The translations under genes were made by a program, and so were the position numbers. A stretch of 64,000 nucleotides of DNA from Streptomyces sp. 11x1 (lineage in GTDB: Bacteria > Actinomycetota > Actinomycetes > Streptomycetales > Streptomycetaceae). Positions within the stretch are counted from its first letter, which is position 1. Each line of letters begins with the position of its first letter. Positions 35,795 through 45,022 of this stretch are shown here, piece after piece. The notes beneath the pieces were generated by a model. The model was not told the DNA's origin, made no database searches, and saw only the letters and a list, made by a program, of their open reading frames with translations. The stretch spans positions 1,984,001-2,048,000 of the forward strand of contig NZ_CP122458.1 in assembly GCF_032598905.1 (NCBI RefSeq), written 5' to 3'.

Positions 35795-36082
35795 CTACGA
35801 CCCGCCGATCCTGTCCGAGTGGCCCAGGGACCTTCCCGGGGCCACTCGGTCGCGTACGGCCTGCTTCACGGCGGTGGGCTCGGGGAAGCCCTGGTCACGG
35901 CGGTCCCAGACGACCTCGTCGCCCACCCGGACCACGAAGACGCCGCCCGTGCCGGGCTTGAGGGACAGCTCCGTCAGTTCGGTCTCGAAGGTCGTCAGCA
36001 GCTCCTGGGCCAGCCAGGCGGCCCGGGGCAGCCAGCGGCACTGGGTGCAGTACTCGATCTCGACCCGCTGTGTCCGCGTCAT
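35795..36082 (-). CDS. SelW/SelT-like (Rdx family) thioredoxin-fold protein
   Basis: A 95-residue protein from ATG 36082, overlapping the stop of the HipA-like gene as ATGA. The redox pair is CTQC in VEIEYCTQCRWLPRAAWLAQ at the start; GTGGVFVVRVGDEVVWDRRDQGFPE completes the Rdx fold. In selenoproteins W and T one Cys is selenocysteine; here both are Cys. It is a small redox protein of unknown partner. The tail (VAPGRSLGHSDRIGGS) is encoded by a terminator hairpin. Confidence 0.88.
   Translation of the reverse strand: MTRTQRVEIEYCTQCRWLPRAAWLAQELLTTFETELTELSLKPGTGGVFVVRVGDEVVWDRRDQGFPEPTAVKQAVRDRVAPGRSLGHSDRIGGS
35815..35849 (+). terminator. aceB terminator inside the convergent gene
   Basis: CCGAGTGGCCC, a 13-base loop and the exact complement (35839-35849). 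It is 22 bases past the aceB stop and within the coding end of the SelW-like gene. Confidence 0.75.
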
Positions 36083-36993
36083 CCCAGGTGCACCGACCAA
36101 TCCTGTTCCGCCGCCGGCTTGCCGTGCAGGTCGGGTACCCGCTTCAGCCAGTCCGGTCGGCCTCGCTGTGTTCTCGCCGCGCGGAGGGCCTCCTCGGCGG
36201 CGAGTTCCTCCCGGGTGGGGAAGTCGGTGGGGAGCCAGTCGGCGGAGGCGGCCACGCGCGCGTGGAGGTAGCGCACATAGGCGTCGCGGACCTCGTCGGG
36301 CGAGGTGAAGCCGTCCTCGACGGGCAGCCAGCCGTCCGGGACCTCCGCGACGATGCGCCGCAGCAGGTCCTCGGTCACCTTCGGCGCGAGCTCCGCGTCG
36401 GCCGCGCGCACGTCCGGGGCGTAGTGGCCGAGGGCGTGGTGGCGGAAGTCGTAGGCCTTGGTGGGGTCCGAGGCGTCCCAGCGGTGGTGGAAGACGAGGG
36501 CCGCGCCGTGGTCGATCAGCCAGAGGCGCGGGGGCGCGATGCCGAGGGTGGGCCAGATCATGAGGTTCGAACTGTGCACGGTGCGGTCGACGTTGACCGT
36601 GAGGGCGTCGAGCCAGACGATCCGGCCGGCTTCCAGCGGGTCGACGCGGAACTCCCGCGCGATCTCCGGGGTGAAGTCCGCGGCGCCCGGCAGATAGTCC
36701 ATGCCGAGGTTGAGGCCGGCGCTCGCCGCGTGCAGTTCCCGCACCTCCTGGTGCGGCTCGCTCTCGGCGATCACCGGGTCGAAGCGCGCCAGGACCAGCT
36801 CCGGGAACCGCATCCCGAGCGCCCGTGCCAGCTCCCCGACGATCACCTCGGCGACCAGCGCCTTGCGGCCCTGCGCCGAGCCCGTGAACTTGACGACATA
36901 GGTGCCCAGGTCGTCGGCCTCGACGACGCCGGGCACGGAGCCACCGGCACGCAGGGGGGCGACGTAGCGGGTCGCGGTGACCTCTCTCAACAT
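36079..36993 (-). CDS. HipA-like kinase family protein
   Basis: A 304-residue protein from ATG 36993 (GGGAG upstream). It resembles the HipA-like kinases common in actinobacteria: GTYVVKFTGSAQGRKALVAE (nucleotide-contact Lys), RIVWLDALTVNVDRTVHSSN (catalytic loop D-x-N) and PRLWLIDHGAALVFHH (metal-binding Asp). No HipB antitoxin is next to it, so it is probably not a toxin. The coupled partner is a SelW-like redox protein. The substrate is unknown. Confidence 0.8.
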   Translation of the reverse strand: MLREVTATRYVAPLRAGGSVPGVVEADDLGTYVVKFTGSAQGRKALVAEVIVGELARALGMRFPELVLARFDPVIAESEPHQEVRELHAASAGLNLGMDYLPGAADFTPEIAREFRVDPLEAGRIVWLDALTVNVDRTVHSSNLMIWPTLGIAPPRLWLIDHGAALVFHHRWDASDPTKAYDFRHHALGHYAPDVRAADAELAPKVTEDLLRRIVAEVPDGWLPVEDGFTSPDEVRDAYVRYLHARVAASADWLPTDFPTREELAAEEALRAARTQRGRPDWLKRVPDLHGKPAAEQDWSVHLG

Positions 36994-37057
36994 CTTCCGC
37001 TCCCGGCCTTCGGTATGAAGGCACATAGTAACCAGGCGCCGTCGCCCGCCCGGCGGA

Positions 37058-37086
37058 CCCCGGTCACGGCGTCGCCGTGACCGGGG
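37058..37086 (-). terminator. Hairpin after the IF-1 paralogue
   Basis: CCCCGGTCACGGC, loop GTC, and the exact complement (37074-37086), 35 bases past the stop of the IF-1 gene. Confidence 0.85.
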
Positions 37087-37120
37087 CTCGGGATCGGCTA
37101 CCGGCGGGTGCCGACCGCGG

Positions 37121-37345
37121 CTAGTTCCGGTACCGGAACACGATCCGGCCGCGGGTCAGGTCGTACGGCGGGAGTTCCACCAGCACCCGGTCCTCCAGCA
37201 TGATCTTGATGTAGTTCTTGCGGATCTTCCCGCTGATGTGGGCGAGCACCTGGTGGCCGTTCTCCAGCTCCACGGTGAGCATGGCGCTGCGCAGGCACTC
37301 GACGACCCTGCCCTCGACCTCGATGACGTTCTTGTTCCTCGTCAT
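37121..37345 (-). CDS. infA: Translation initiation factor IF-1, second copy
   Basis: A 74-residue S1-type OB-fold protein: [40 protein letters not shown] and [14 protein letters not shown] are typical of IF-1. It differs from the usual Streptomyces IF-1 (which begins MAKKQGAIEIEG and has [15 protein letters not shown]), and it is not in a ribosomal operon, so it is probably a paralogue. Its ATG overlaps the stop of the acetyltransferase gene. It would bind the ribosomal A site during initiation. Confidence 0.92.
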   Translation of the reverse strand: MTRNKNVIEVEGRVVECLRSAMLTVELENGHQVLAHISGKIRKNYIKIMLEDRVLVELPPYDLTRGRIVFRYRN

Positions 37346-38133
37346 CGCACCAGCTCCAGGTTGCTGCCGGCCCGCCGGGCGCCGACGCTTTCGAACAGCG
37401 CCGAGGCGGCGTGGTTGGACTCCTGCACCTCGGTCCACGCCTCGGTGAACCCGGCGCGGTGCAGGGTGTCCAGCGCGTGCGCGAGCAGCGCTCGCGCGAT
37501 GCCCCGGCGCCGCTCGCCGGCCCGGACCGCGAGCAGCCCGATCCGCGGCCGGATCGGGATCACCACCCGGATCAGCCCGAGGTAGCGGTCCGGTGCCGCG
37601 GCCACCGTGTACGTCGACGGGTCGACGACGGTGTCGCCGTCGGGGCCGTGCACCACCTCCGCGGGCATCGAATGCCACCCGACGGTCGCCTCGACCTCGT
37701 CACGGATCGCGCGGTCCACCGCCCGCAGCAAAGCCTCGTCCGCCCGACCGGCGGGGACGATCGTCACGCCGGGAGGCGGCAGGACCTCGTCGAGCCCTGT
37801 GGCCCGCGGGTCGGTCGGCACGACGTACTCCCACTCGCGGCGCCGGATCGTGAATCCGGCCCGCCGCAGGCGGGCCGTCAGCTCCACGTCGGCCTCGTCC
37901 ACCACGGTGTGCAGCGGCGCCGGCAGGTCCGCCGACATCGCCTCGGCGAGCCGGTCGAAGGGCTCGTCGTGCCAGGCGTCGATGCTGACGTACAGCCGTC
38001 CGTCGGGCCGGTGCCGTGCGTGCCCGCGGCCGACCACCAGGTCGTCTTCCAGTGCGTGCCATTGCCCGTCCGCGACGCGCGTGATCATCACGGCGTTCTC
38101 GCCCGGACCGGCAATGCGGGGTTTCGCTCTCAT
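37342..38133 (-). CDS. GNAT-family acetyltransferase
   Basis: A 263-residue protein from ATG 38133, chosen for the GGAGGGA upstream. The C-terminal half is a GNAT domain: [20 protein letters not shown] (acetyl-CoA loop RxxGxA) and [20 protein letters not shown]. The N-terminal half ([40 protein letters not shown]) is like a degenerate GNAT repeat. It probably acetylates an amine of a small molecule or protein. It is translated together with the IF-1 paralogue, a pairing that raises the question of ribosome-linked use. Confidence 0.88.
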   Translation of the reverse strand: MRAKPRIAGPGENAVMITRVADGQWHALEDDLVVGRGHARHRPDGRLYVSIDAWHDEPFDRLAEAMSADLPAPLHTVVDEADVELTARLRRAGFTIRRREWEYVVPTDPRATGLDEVLPPPGVTIVPAGRADEALLRAVDRAIRDEVEATVGWHSMPAEVVHGPDGDTVVDPSTYTVAAAPDRYLGLIRVVIPIRPRIGLLAVRAGERRRGIARALLAHALDTLHRAGFTEAWTEVQESNHAASALFESVGARRAGSNLELVR

Positions 38134-38255
38134 CGGAGTCTCCCTCCAGGAGTGCCTCGATCTCAGGCGCTCCCGGCGACACCGAACGTCAGCCGCCGGA
38201 CCGTGACGAGTTGAGGGAGCACCCACGGGTGACTGGGTTCACGGGGCTCACCTCC

Positions 38256-41066
38256 CTACGACGACTTCACGGTCCGCCACGAACCTAGCAACCGGGAGCC
38301 GTCCCGCTCAAAGCATTTATCCGGCTCGGCCGGGTGGCTGCCCGCCGGTCGGAGTCTGCGCACCACGCGGGTGGCGACCGTGGCGTATCCGATGCCGACC
38401 GCCAGGGAGGCGAGGAGGGCGAGGACGGGGAAGTCGTCGCGGAGGAAGGGGTAGACCTGGAAGTGGGTCAGATAGATGTAGAGGGAACTGCTCGCCAGGA
38501 CGCCGGCGACGCGGTTGAGCGGACCCAGGCTCGGCAGTGTCGGCACCCAGATCAGCAGGGTCAGGCCCGCGACGACCAGGAGCGTGCGCTGCGGCTGGTC
38601 CTGGAACAGGCCGGGCGTGGTGAGCAGGAGCACCGCGGTCAGCAGGAGCCGTTGCCGCGCGCTCGTCGCCCGTGCGGCCGCCCAGCCCAGCGCGAACAGC
38701 CAGAACACCACGGCCGGGCCCAGGTGGAAGCGGGCGGGCGCCAGGCCCAGCAGGTCGTAGCGGCCGACCAGGCCGATCGCCACCAGCGCCAGCGGGACTC
38801 CGAACGGGTGGCGCCGCTCCAGCCGGTCCAGCAGCGGCACGGCCAGCAGCGCGCCCAGCACGACCAGGAAGTAGACCAGCGCCTCCACGAACCAGTAGTG
38901 CCACTCGTGACGCTCGGTGCCCTGGTCGAGGAGGCTGTTGACCAGCAGGGCGTTGGCCGGGTCGTACAGGCCGGTCAGCAGGACCGCGCAGGAGATCCAC
39001 ACCATGCTGGGCAGGGCTATGCGGGCGACGCCGCGCCACAGGTGGCGTACGCGGTCGCGGTGGGCGGCGGCGGTCAGGTGGAAGCGGGCGAAGTTGTAGC
39101 CCGCGACACCGATCAGGATGTGCGCGCTGCCCTGGAGCGTGAAGACGGGGATGTGCGAGCCGACGACGAGGACGATCCCGATCGCCCGTAGCGCGATCCC
39201 GGTCTCCACGGAACGCCGGGCACCTCGGGAGCAGGTCTCGCGCGCCCCGGTGTCCTCCGCCCGGTCCCCCGACTCCGTTGCCAGGGAGGCGAGTTCGCGA
39301 ATCGGCCGCGCGGGCCAGTCCGTGGGGAGGGTGCCCAGGGCCTCCTCCAGCCGCAGGGACATCTCCACGTAGCAGAGCGAGTCGCCGCCCAGAGCGACGA
39401 AGCTGCTGTCGTCGGTGACGTCGTCGCGGTCGAGTATGTCGGCGTAGAGGCTCCGCAGCGCGGCTCCCGGGTCGGTGCTCCACGGGGCGGCGTCCGGGTC
39501 CGCGCCCGCCTCGCCGGCCGCGCCCGCCGGGTCCGCCGCCGGGGATCGCGGACGCGTGAGACGGCGTACGGCCTCGTGGTCGGGCTTTCCGCTGGCCAGG
39601 CGGGGCAGTTCCGGAACGACGCGCACCCGGACGGCTCGCGGCGGGATCCCGCACTCCTGTGCCACCAGGCGGCGCACGCGTGTCTCGTCGGAGTGGCTCT
39701 CGACGCCGTCCGTCAGCGCCGCCACCGCCAGCGCGTCCCCGTCGCCCACGCAGAACGCGGTGATCCCGTGCCGTTCCAGCAGGGCCTCCACGCGCTGGGG
39801 GTCGATCCGCAGGCCGCAGATCTTCGCGAACCGGCTGCGGCGCCCGACTATCTCGTACAGCCCGTCGGGCGCGCGTCGTGCCAGGTCGCCCGTGTGCAGT
39901 TCATGGACCGTGCGCCCGAGGGCGAGGTCGGCCGGGCCCTGCGCGTAGCCGAGCATGACGTTCGGGCCGGAGTAGACGAGTTCGCCGACGTCGTCCGCGT
40001 CGGGGTTCTGGGCGGTGTCCGGTTCGGTCGGCGTGTCGACGGGTGCCAGGCGGAAGGAGCCGCCGGGGATCGCCACGCCGACGGCTTCCGGGCGGGCCGC
40101 GGCGAGGTGCGGCGGCAGATAGGCCATGCGGGCCGTCGCCTCGGTCTGCCCGTACATCACGAAGAGTTCCCAGCCCGCCCGGCGCCCCTGCTCGGCGTAG
40201 CGGGCGACCCGTTCGGGCGCCAGCCGGCCGCCCGCCTGGGTGACGCGGCGCAGGTGCGGCAGCTCCATGTCGGCGAACCCGACGCGGTCGAGGAGGTCGA
40301 AGGTGTACGGCACGCCGGCCAGCGAGGTGCCGCGGGCGGCGCGGAACTCCTCCCAGAAACCGGCGTCCGCCACCGACCGGTCGGTGAGGATCAGCCCGGC
40401 GCCGCGCACCAGGTGGCTGTGGATGACGGAGAGGCCGTAGCAGTAGTGCGGAGGCAGGGTCGTGGCCGCGCGGTCGGTGTCGGTGATGCCGAGGTACCCG
40501 GCGATGGACGCGGCGTTCGCCTGCACGTTGTCGTGCGACAGGCGTACGAGCTTCGGGGAGCCGGTCGAGCCCGACGTGCTCAGCAGCAGCGCGAGGTCCG
40601 GGTGGAGGGTGTGGGCGGTGCCGGGCCTGCGTTCGTGGAGGGTGACGTGGCCGCGCTCGTCCTGACGGGCCACCACGTCCGGGTCGTACGCCTCGGTCAG
40701 CGCGTCGATCGTGCTGTCGCTGTCCCCGGGGACGAGCAGGACCGGGTGCCCGGCGGACAGGGCGGCGAGATGGACGACGAGGGCGTCGACGCGGTTGGCC
40801 CCGGCCAGCAGGACCAGACGGCGGACGGGACCGAGGCGCTTGGCCGTGGCACTGACCCGCCGGGCGAGCTCTCGATAGCTGAGTTCACCCGAAGGCGTGA
40901 TGAAGGCGACGCGGTCGCCGTGGGCGGCCAGTTGGCGCGCGAAGGTCACTCCGTGCGGTCCGGCGGAGGGCCGGACCGGCGGTGCCGACAGGGGGATCGG
41001 AGTCGAGAAAGGGCTCGCGGCCGGGGGCCGGGAGGGAGCGCGAAGGGGCTCGGGCGGTGAGATCAC
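38256..41066 (-). CDS. Acyl-AMP ligase, carrier domain and membrane acyltransferase in one protein
   Basis: A 936-residue protein from GTG 41066 (AAAGG upstream; a TTG at 41099 lies nearer the iron box). Residues about 35-515 form an adenylating enzyme: LSTSGSTGSPK (162-171), YGQTEA (305-310), TGDLA, SRFAKICGLRIDPQRVE and the catalytic Lys of LASGKPD. A carrier domain follows with ALGGDSL (Ser near 563 for phosphopantetheine). The rest (about 625-905) is a multi-helix acyltransferase-3 domain (SLYIYLTHFQVYPFL). It should activate a carboxylic acid, hold it on the carrier and pass it to an acceptor at the membrane. An iron box lies just upstream, shared with a ferric ABC transporter. Confidence 0.88.
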   Translation of the reverse strand: MISPPEPLRAPSRPPAASPFSTPIPLSAPPVRPSAGPHGVTFARQLAAHGDRVAFITPSGELSYRELARRVSATAKRLGPVRRLVLLAGANRVDALVVHLAALSAGHPVLLVPGDSDSTIDALTEAYDPDVVARQDERGHVTLHERRPGTAHTLHPDLALLLSTSGSTGSPKLVRLSHDNVQANAASIAGYLGITDTDRAATTLPPHYCYGLSVIHSHLVRGAGLILTDRSVADAGFWEEFRAARGTSLAGVPYTFDLLDRVGFADMELPHLRRVTQAGGRLAPERVARYAEQGRRAGWELFVMYGQTEATARMAYLPPHLAAARPEAVGVAIPGGSFRLAPVDTPTEPDTAQNPDADDVGELVYSGPNVMLGYAQGPADLALGRTVHELHTGDLARRAPDGLYEIVGRRSRFAKICGLRIDPQRVEALLERHGITAFCVGDGDALAVAALTDGVESHSDETRVRRLVAQECGIPPRAVRVRVVPELPRLASGKPDHEAVRRLTRPRSPAADPAGAAGEAGADPDAAPWSTDPGAALRSLYADILDRDDVTDDSSFVALGGDSLCYVEMSLRLEEALGTLPTDWPARPIRELASLATESGDRAEDTGARETCSRGARRSVETGIALRAIGIVLVVGSHIPVFTLQGSAHILIGVAGYNFARFHLTAAAHRDRVRHLWRGVARIALPSMVWISCAVLLTGLYDPANALLVNSLLDQGTERHEWHYWFVEALVYFLVVLGALLAVPLLDRLERRHPFGVPLALVAIGLVGRYDLLGLAPARFHLGPAVVFWLFALGWAAARATSARQRLLLTAVLLLTTPGLFQDQPQRTLLVVAGLTLLIWVPTLPSLGPLNRVAGVLASSSLYIYLTHFQVYPFLRDDFPVLALLASLAVGIGYATVATRVVRRLRPAGSHPAEPDKCFERDGSRLLGSWRTVKSS

Positions 41067-41120
41067 GGGCGCGCAACCTTTCTGCGGCAGCGTCCGCAAA
41101 GAGCACAGATCCCTTGACGC

Positions 41121-41139
41121 TTAGGCAAGGTTTACCTTA
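41121..41139. promoter_or_regulatory. Iron box (DmdR/DtxR type)
   Basis: TTAGGCAAGGTTTACCTTA matches the 19-bp palindromic consensus TTAGGTTAGGCTAACCTAA at nearly all positions. It lies between the divergent ligase-acyltransferase gene and the ferric ABC operon. Iron-loaded DmdR would repress both. Confidence 0.88.
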
Positions 41140-41243
41140 TTCATAGCATGTTCACAGTTGGCTTGAAAACATCAGTTCCCCACCCGCCGACCGACCCCGC
41201 ACCCAGCGGCTCGCCGGTGGCTCCCGCAGGAAGGCACACCACC

Positions 41244-42293
41244 ATGCGACGCCCCCTGGCTCGCCGGATCACCGCGCTCGTCGCGGCCGGCCTGCTGCTC
41301 CCCGCCCTCGCCGCCTGCGGCTCCGACGACGACACGAGCACAGCCGGGGAGGGGGGCGACTCCACCCTCGTCATCTACTCCGGACGCAACGAGAAGCTGG
41401 TCAAGCCGCTGCTCGACAAGCTGGAGAAGGCGGTGGGCACCAAGGTCGAGGTGCGCTACGGCGACAGTGCGGAGCTCGCCGCCCAGATCCTGGAGGAGGG
41501 CGAACGCACGAAGGCGGGACTGTTCTTCTCCCAGGACGCCGGCGCCCTGGGCGCCCTCTCCAAGGAGGGGATGCTGAAGAAGCTCCCGCAGTCCTCGCTC
41601 GACGGGGTGGACGAGGCCTACCGCGGCGGCGACGGCGATTGGGTGGGTCTGTCCGGACGCGTCCGGGTGATCGCCTACAACCCCGACGACCTCACCGAGG
41701 ATCAGGTTCCGGACAGCGTCCACGACGTGGTGAAGCCGCAGTGGAAGGGCAAGGTCGGCTTCGCGCCCACCAACGCCTCCTTCCAGGCCTTCGTCACCGG
41801 CATGCGCGTCCTGGAGGGCGACGACGCCACCCGTGAGTGGCTGACGGACCTGAAGGCCAACGGCGCGAAGACCTACGCCCACAACCTCGCCACCCTCGAC
41901 GCGATCGAGGCCGGTGAGGTCTCGCTCGGCCTGGTCAACCACTACTACTGGTACGAGCGGGTCGCCGAGAAGGGCGAGGACAAGGTCAACGCCAAGCTGC
42001 ACTTCCTGCCCGGCGGGGACCCCGGCGCGCTGATCAACGTGGCGGGCGCGGGCATCCTGAAGGACAGCGGACAGACCGAGGCCGCGCAGAAGGCCGTCGA
42101 CCACCTCCTCTCCGAGGAGGCGCAGACCTACTTCGCCGACAAGACGAAGGAGTACCCGCTGGCCGCGGGTGTCACCAGCACCGTCGAGGGGCTGCCGCCG
42201 TTCGAGTCCCTGGAGTCCCCCGACATCGACCTCGGCAAGCTGGACTCCCTCCAGGAGACCCTGGCGATGCTCCAGGACGTCGGGCTCGTCTGA
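41244..42293 (+). CDS. Ferric-ion ABC transporter, binding lipoprotein (FbpA type)
   Basis: A 349-residue lipoprotein from ATG 41244 with GGAAGG upstream. Signal and lipobox LPALAACGSD precede the binding domain: STLVIYSGRNEKLVKPLLDK, FFSQDAGALGALSKEGML, FAPTNASFQAFVTGMRVLEG, and the Tyr pair in LVNHYYWYERV that binds Fe(III) in FbpA. It captures ferric ion outside the membrane. It is first of three genes and lies downstream of an iron box. FbpA-like proteins bind free or weakly chelated iron, not typical siderophores. Confidence 0.93.
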   Translation: MRRPLARRITALVAAGLLLPALAACGSDDDTSTAGEGGDSTLVIYSGRNEKLVKPLLDKLEKAVGTKVEVRYGDSAELAAQILEEGERTKAGLFFSQDAGALGALSKEGMLKKLPQSSLDGVDEAYRGGDGDWVGLSGRVRVIAYNPDDLTEDQVPDSVHDVVKPQWKGKVGFAPTNASFQAFVTGMRVLEGDDATREWLTDLKANGAKTYAHNLATLDAIEAGEVSLGLVNHYYWYERVAEKGEDKVNAKLHFLPGGDPGALINVAGAGILKDSGQTEAAQKAVDHLLSEEAQTYFADKTKEYPLAAGVTSTVEGLPPFESLESPDIDLGKLDSLQETLAMLQDVGLV

Positions 42294-42298
42294 CACTC

Positions 42299-43900
42299 GT
42301 GAACACCACCGCATCCACGGCACCCCCGGCCGGCGCGGACGCTCCGGCCGGGCGCCGACGGGTCCGCGCCGCCCGGGGGGCCACCTCCGACGCCGGGCGC
42401 CGACCGCCGCTCGTCCTGCTCGTCCCCGCCTGCGCCGCCGCGCTGTTCGCGCTGCTGCCGCTCGGCTACCTCGCCGTGCGCGCCCTCGAACGCGGGCCCG
42501 CCTTCGCCTGGGACGTCGTCGCCGACGAGCGCACCCTCGCCCTCCTCGGCCGCAGCCTCGGCCTCACCGTCGTCGTCGTGGCGGCCTGTCTGGTGCTCGG
42601 CGTCTCCCTGGCCTGGCTGACCGTGCGCACCGCGCTGCCCGGCGCCCGCGCCTGGTCGGTGCTGGCCACGCTGCCGCTCGCCGTGCCCAGTTACGTGGCC
42701 GCCTTCGCCTGGCTGGCCGCCGAGCCCGACCTCGCCGGTTTCGGCGGCGCCGCGCTCGCCCTGACCCTCGTCAGCTTCCCGTACGTCCTCCTGCCGGTCG
42801 CCGCCGCGCTGCGCGGCACGGACCCGGCGCTGGAGGAGGCAGCCCGCTCCCTCGGACACGGACCCCTGCGGACGTTCTGGCGCGTCACCCTGCCCCAGCT
42901 GCGTCCCTCGGCGGCGGGCGGCGCCCTGCTCGTCGCGCTCTACGTCCTCTCCGACTTCGGCGCGGTCTCCCTCATGCGCTACGACACGTTCACCCGCGCC
43001 ATCCACACCTCCTACCGCGCCTCCTTCGACCGCACCCCGGCAGCCGCGCTCAGCGTCGTGCTGGTGGTGATGACGGTGACCCTGGTCGCCGCCGAGGCCC
43101 GTACGCGCGGACGTGCCGGGCACGCGCGGACCGGCAGCGGGACCGCCCGCCCGGCCGCCGCGCTCCCCCTCGGCCGGTGGCGGCCGGTCGCCCTGCTGTG
43201 GTGCGCCGCCGTGGCCGCCGTGGCTGTCGTCTTCCCGCTCGCCACCCTCGGCTACTGGCTGGCCGCCGGCACCTCCGCCACCTGGGACCTGCCCCTGCTC
43301 ACGGACACCGCCCTGGCCACCCTCGGGGTCGCCGCCGCGGGTGCCGCCCTCACCACGGTCCTCGCCCTGCCGGTCGGGGTGATCGCGGCCCGTCACAAGG
43401 GGCGCGGGGCGCGGCTGTTGGAGCAGTCGGCCTACGCGGGCCACGCGCTGCCCGGCATCACGGTCGCCCTGTCTCTGGTCTTCTTCGCGGTCCGCTACGC
43501 CTACCCCCTCTACCAGAAACTGCCGCTGCTGGTCGGCGCGTACGCCGTCCTCTTCCTGCCCGTCGCGGTCGCCGCGACCCGCGCCGCCGTCCTCCAGGCA
43601 CCGCCCGTGCTGGAGGACGTGGCCCGCTCGCTCGGCCGGCGCCCCTGGCAGGTGCTGCGCGAGGTCACCGTGCCGCTGGCCGCGCCCGGTGTGGCGGCCG
43701 GGGCGGCCCTCACCTTCGTGGTCTGCATGAAGGAGCTCCCGGCCACCCTCCTTCTCCGGCCGACGGGCATGGACACCCTGGCCACCCGGCTGTGGACCGA
43801 GACGGGCGCCGGCTCGTTCGCGGCCGCTGCCCCCTACGCGGCCACGCTGATCCTGCTCGCGGCCGTTCCCTCCTACCTCCTTGGCAGGCACCGCCCATGA
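42299..43900 (+). CDS. Ferric-ion ABC transporter, permease (FbpB type)
   Basis: A 533-residue protein from GTG 42299, five bases after the binding protein gene. It has two permease halves, each about six helices; the conserved EAA-like loops are EEAARSLGHGPLRTFWRVTL and EDVARSLGRRPWQVLREVTV. Such fused permeases are the rule for FbpB. Its stop overlaps the ATPase start (ATGA). Confidence 0.94.
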   Translation: MNTTASTAPPAGADAPAGRRRVRAARGATSDAGRRPPLVLLVPACAAALFALLPLGYLAVRALERGPAFAWDVVADERTLALLGRSLGLTVVVVAACLVLGVSLAWLTVRTALPGARAWSVLATLPLAVPSYVAAFAWLAAEPDLAGFGGAALALTLVSFPYVLLPVAAALRGTDPALEEAARSLGHGPLRTFWRVTLPQLRPSAAGGALLVALYVLSDFGAVSLMRYDTFTRAIHTSYRASFDRTPAAALSVVLVVMTVTLVAAEARTRGRAGHARTGSGTARPAAALPLGRWRPVALLWCAAVAAVAVVFPLATLGYWLAAGTSATWDLPLLTDTALATLGVAAAGAALTTVLALPVGVIAARHKGRGARLLEQSAYAGHALPGITVALSLVFFAVRYAYPLYQKLPLLVGAYAVLFLPVAVAATRAAVLQAPPVLEDVARSLGRRPWQVLREVTVPLAAPGVAAGAALTFVVCMKELPATLLLRPTGMDTLATRLWTETGAGSFAAAAPYAATLILLAAVPSYLLGRHRP

Positions 43901-44952
43901 ACGCTCTCCGGATCGAGGGCCTGACAAAGTCCTACGGCCCCGACGCACCCGTCCTGCGCGGCCTCGACCTCACCGTGCCGTCCGGCAGCCTGGTCGCGGT
44001 CCTGGGCCCCTCCGGCTGCGGCAAGACCACCATGCTCCGGGTCGTCGCGGGCTACCTGCGCGCGGACGCGGGCACCGTACGACTCGGCGAGCGGGTCGTC
44101 GGCGGCCCCGGGGTCCACCTGCCGCCGGAGCGCCGCCGGATCGGCATCGTGCCCCAGGAGGGCGCGCTGTTCCCGCACCTCAGTGTGGCCCGCAACGTGG
44201 CCTTCGGCCTCAAGGGCGCCGACCGGACCGAACGCCGGAACCGCACGGAGGAGATGCTGGACCTGGTCGGCCTCGCCGGCTACGGCGACCGCATGCCGCA
44301 TGAACTCTCCGGCGGCCAGCAACAACGCGTCTCCCTGGCCCGCGCCCTGGCCCCGCGGCCCCAACTGGTCCTCCTCGACGAGCCGTTCAACGCCCTGGAC
44401 AGCGCCCTGCGGGCGGGAGTGCGGGCGGATGTGCGCGCGGCGCTCCGGGCAACGGGCGCGACGGCGGTTCTGGTCACCCATGACCAGCAGGAGGCCCTGT
44501 CCACCGCGGACCTCGTCGCGGTCGTCCACGCGGGCCGGGTCGTCCAGTGCGCCACACCCCAGGACCTCTACCGCCGGCCCGCGGACCCCTGGGTGGCGGC
44601 GTTCGTCGGGGAGGCGGTGCTGCTCCCCGCCACCACCGGCGGCGACAACACGGCCGACACGGCACTGGGCCGCGTCCCCCTCACCGGCCGGCCCACCGGC
44701 ATCCGAAAAGGCACGGTCCTCCTGCGCCCCGAACAACTCCGGCTCACCGCCCCGGACACCGAGGGCGCCGTCCGGGGCGAGGTGACGGACATCCGCTACT
44801 ACGGCCACGACGCCATGGTCACCGTGACCGTCCCGGACCACGGCTCGCCCATCGAGATCCGCGTCCCGGGCCAGCCGCCGGTGAGGCTCGGGGAGGAGAC
44901 GGGCGTACGGGTCACGGGCGAGGCGACACTGCACGCGAACGTCACGTCGTGA
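43897..44952 (+). CDS. Ferric-ion ABC transporter, ATPase (FbpC type)
   Basis: A 351-residue protein. Walker A is GPSGCGKTTM, the Q-loop PQEGALFPHLSVARNV, the ABC signature ELSGGQQQRVSLARAL, Walker B LVLLDEPFNALD and the H-loop VLVTHDQQEAL. A C-terminal OB-like regulatory domain (LLRPEQLRLTAPD, RYYGHDAMVTV) completes the FbpC/PotA type. It powers the permease. Last gene of the iron-box operon. Confidence 0.94.
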   Translation: MNALRIEGLTKSYGPDAPVLRGLDLTVPSGSLVAVLGPSGCGKTTMLRVVAGYLRADAGTVRLGERVVGGPGVHLPPERRRIGIVPQEGALFPHLSVARNVAFGLKGADRTERRNRTEEMLDLVGLAGYGDRMPHELSGGQQQRVSLARALAPRPQLVLLDEPFNALDSALRAGVRADVRAALRATGATAVLVTHDQQEALSTADLVAVVHAGRVVQCATPQDLYRRPADPWVAAFVGEAVLLPATTGGDNTADTALGRVPLTGRPTGIRKGTVLLRPEQLRLTAPDTEGAVRGEVTDIRYYGHDAMVTVTVPDHGSPIEIRVPGQPPVRLGEETGVRVTGEATLHANVTS

Positions 44953-45022
44953 GGCTCCCTTGCCGGAACCACCCCCCGACGTCGACGTGCGCTTCGCCGA
45001 CGTCATGTGCGCGACGTGGCGG

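Noticed and set aside
41244..44952. ABC system as the siderophore importer
   Set aside because: The binding protein has the FbpA Tyr pair and not the fold of siderophore-binding proteins, and the permease is of the fused FbpB type, so it fits ferric ion.
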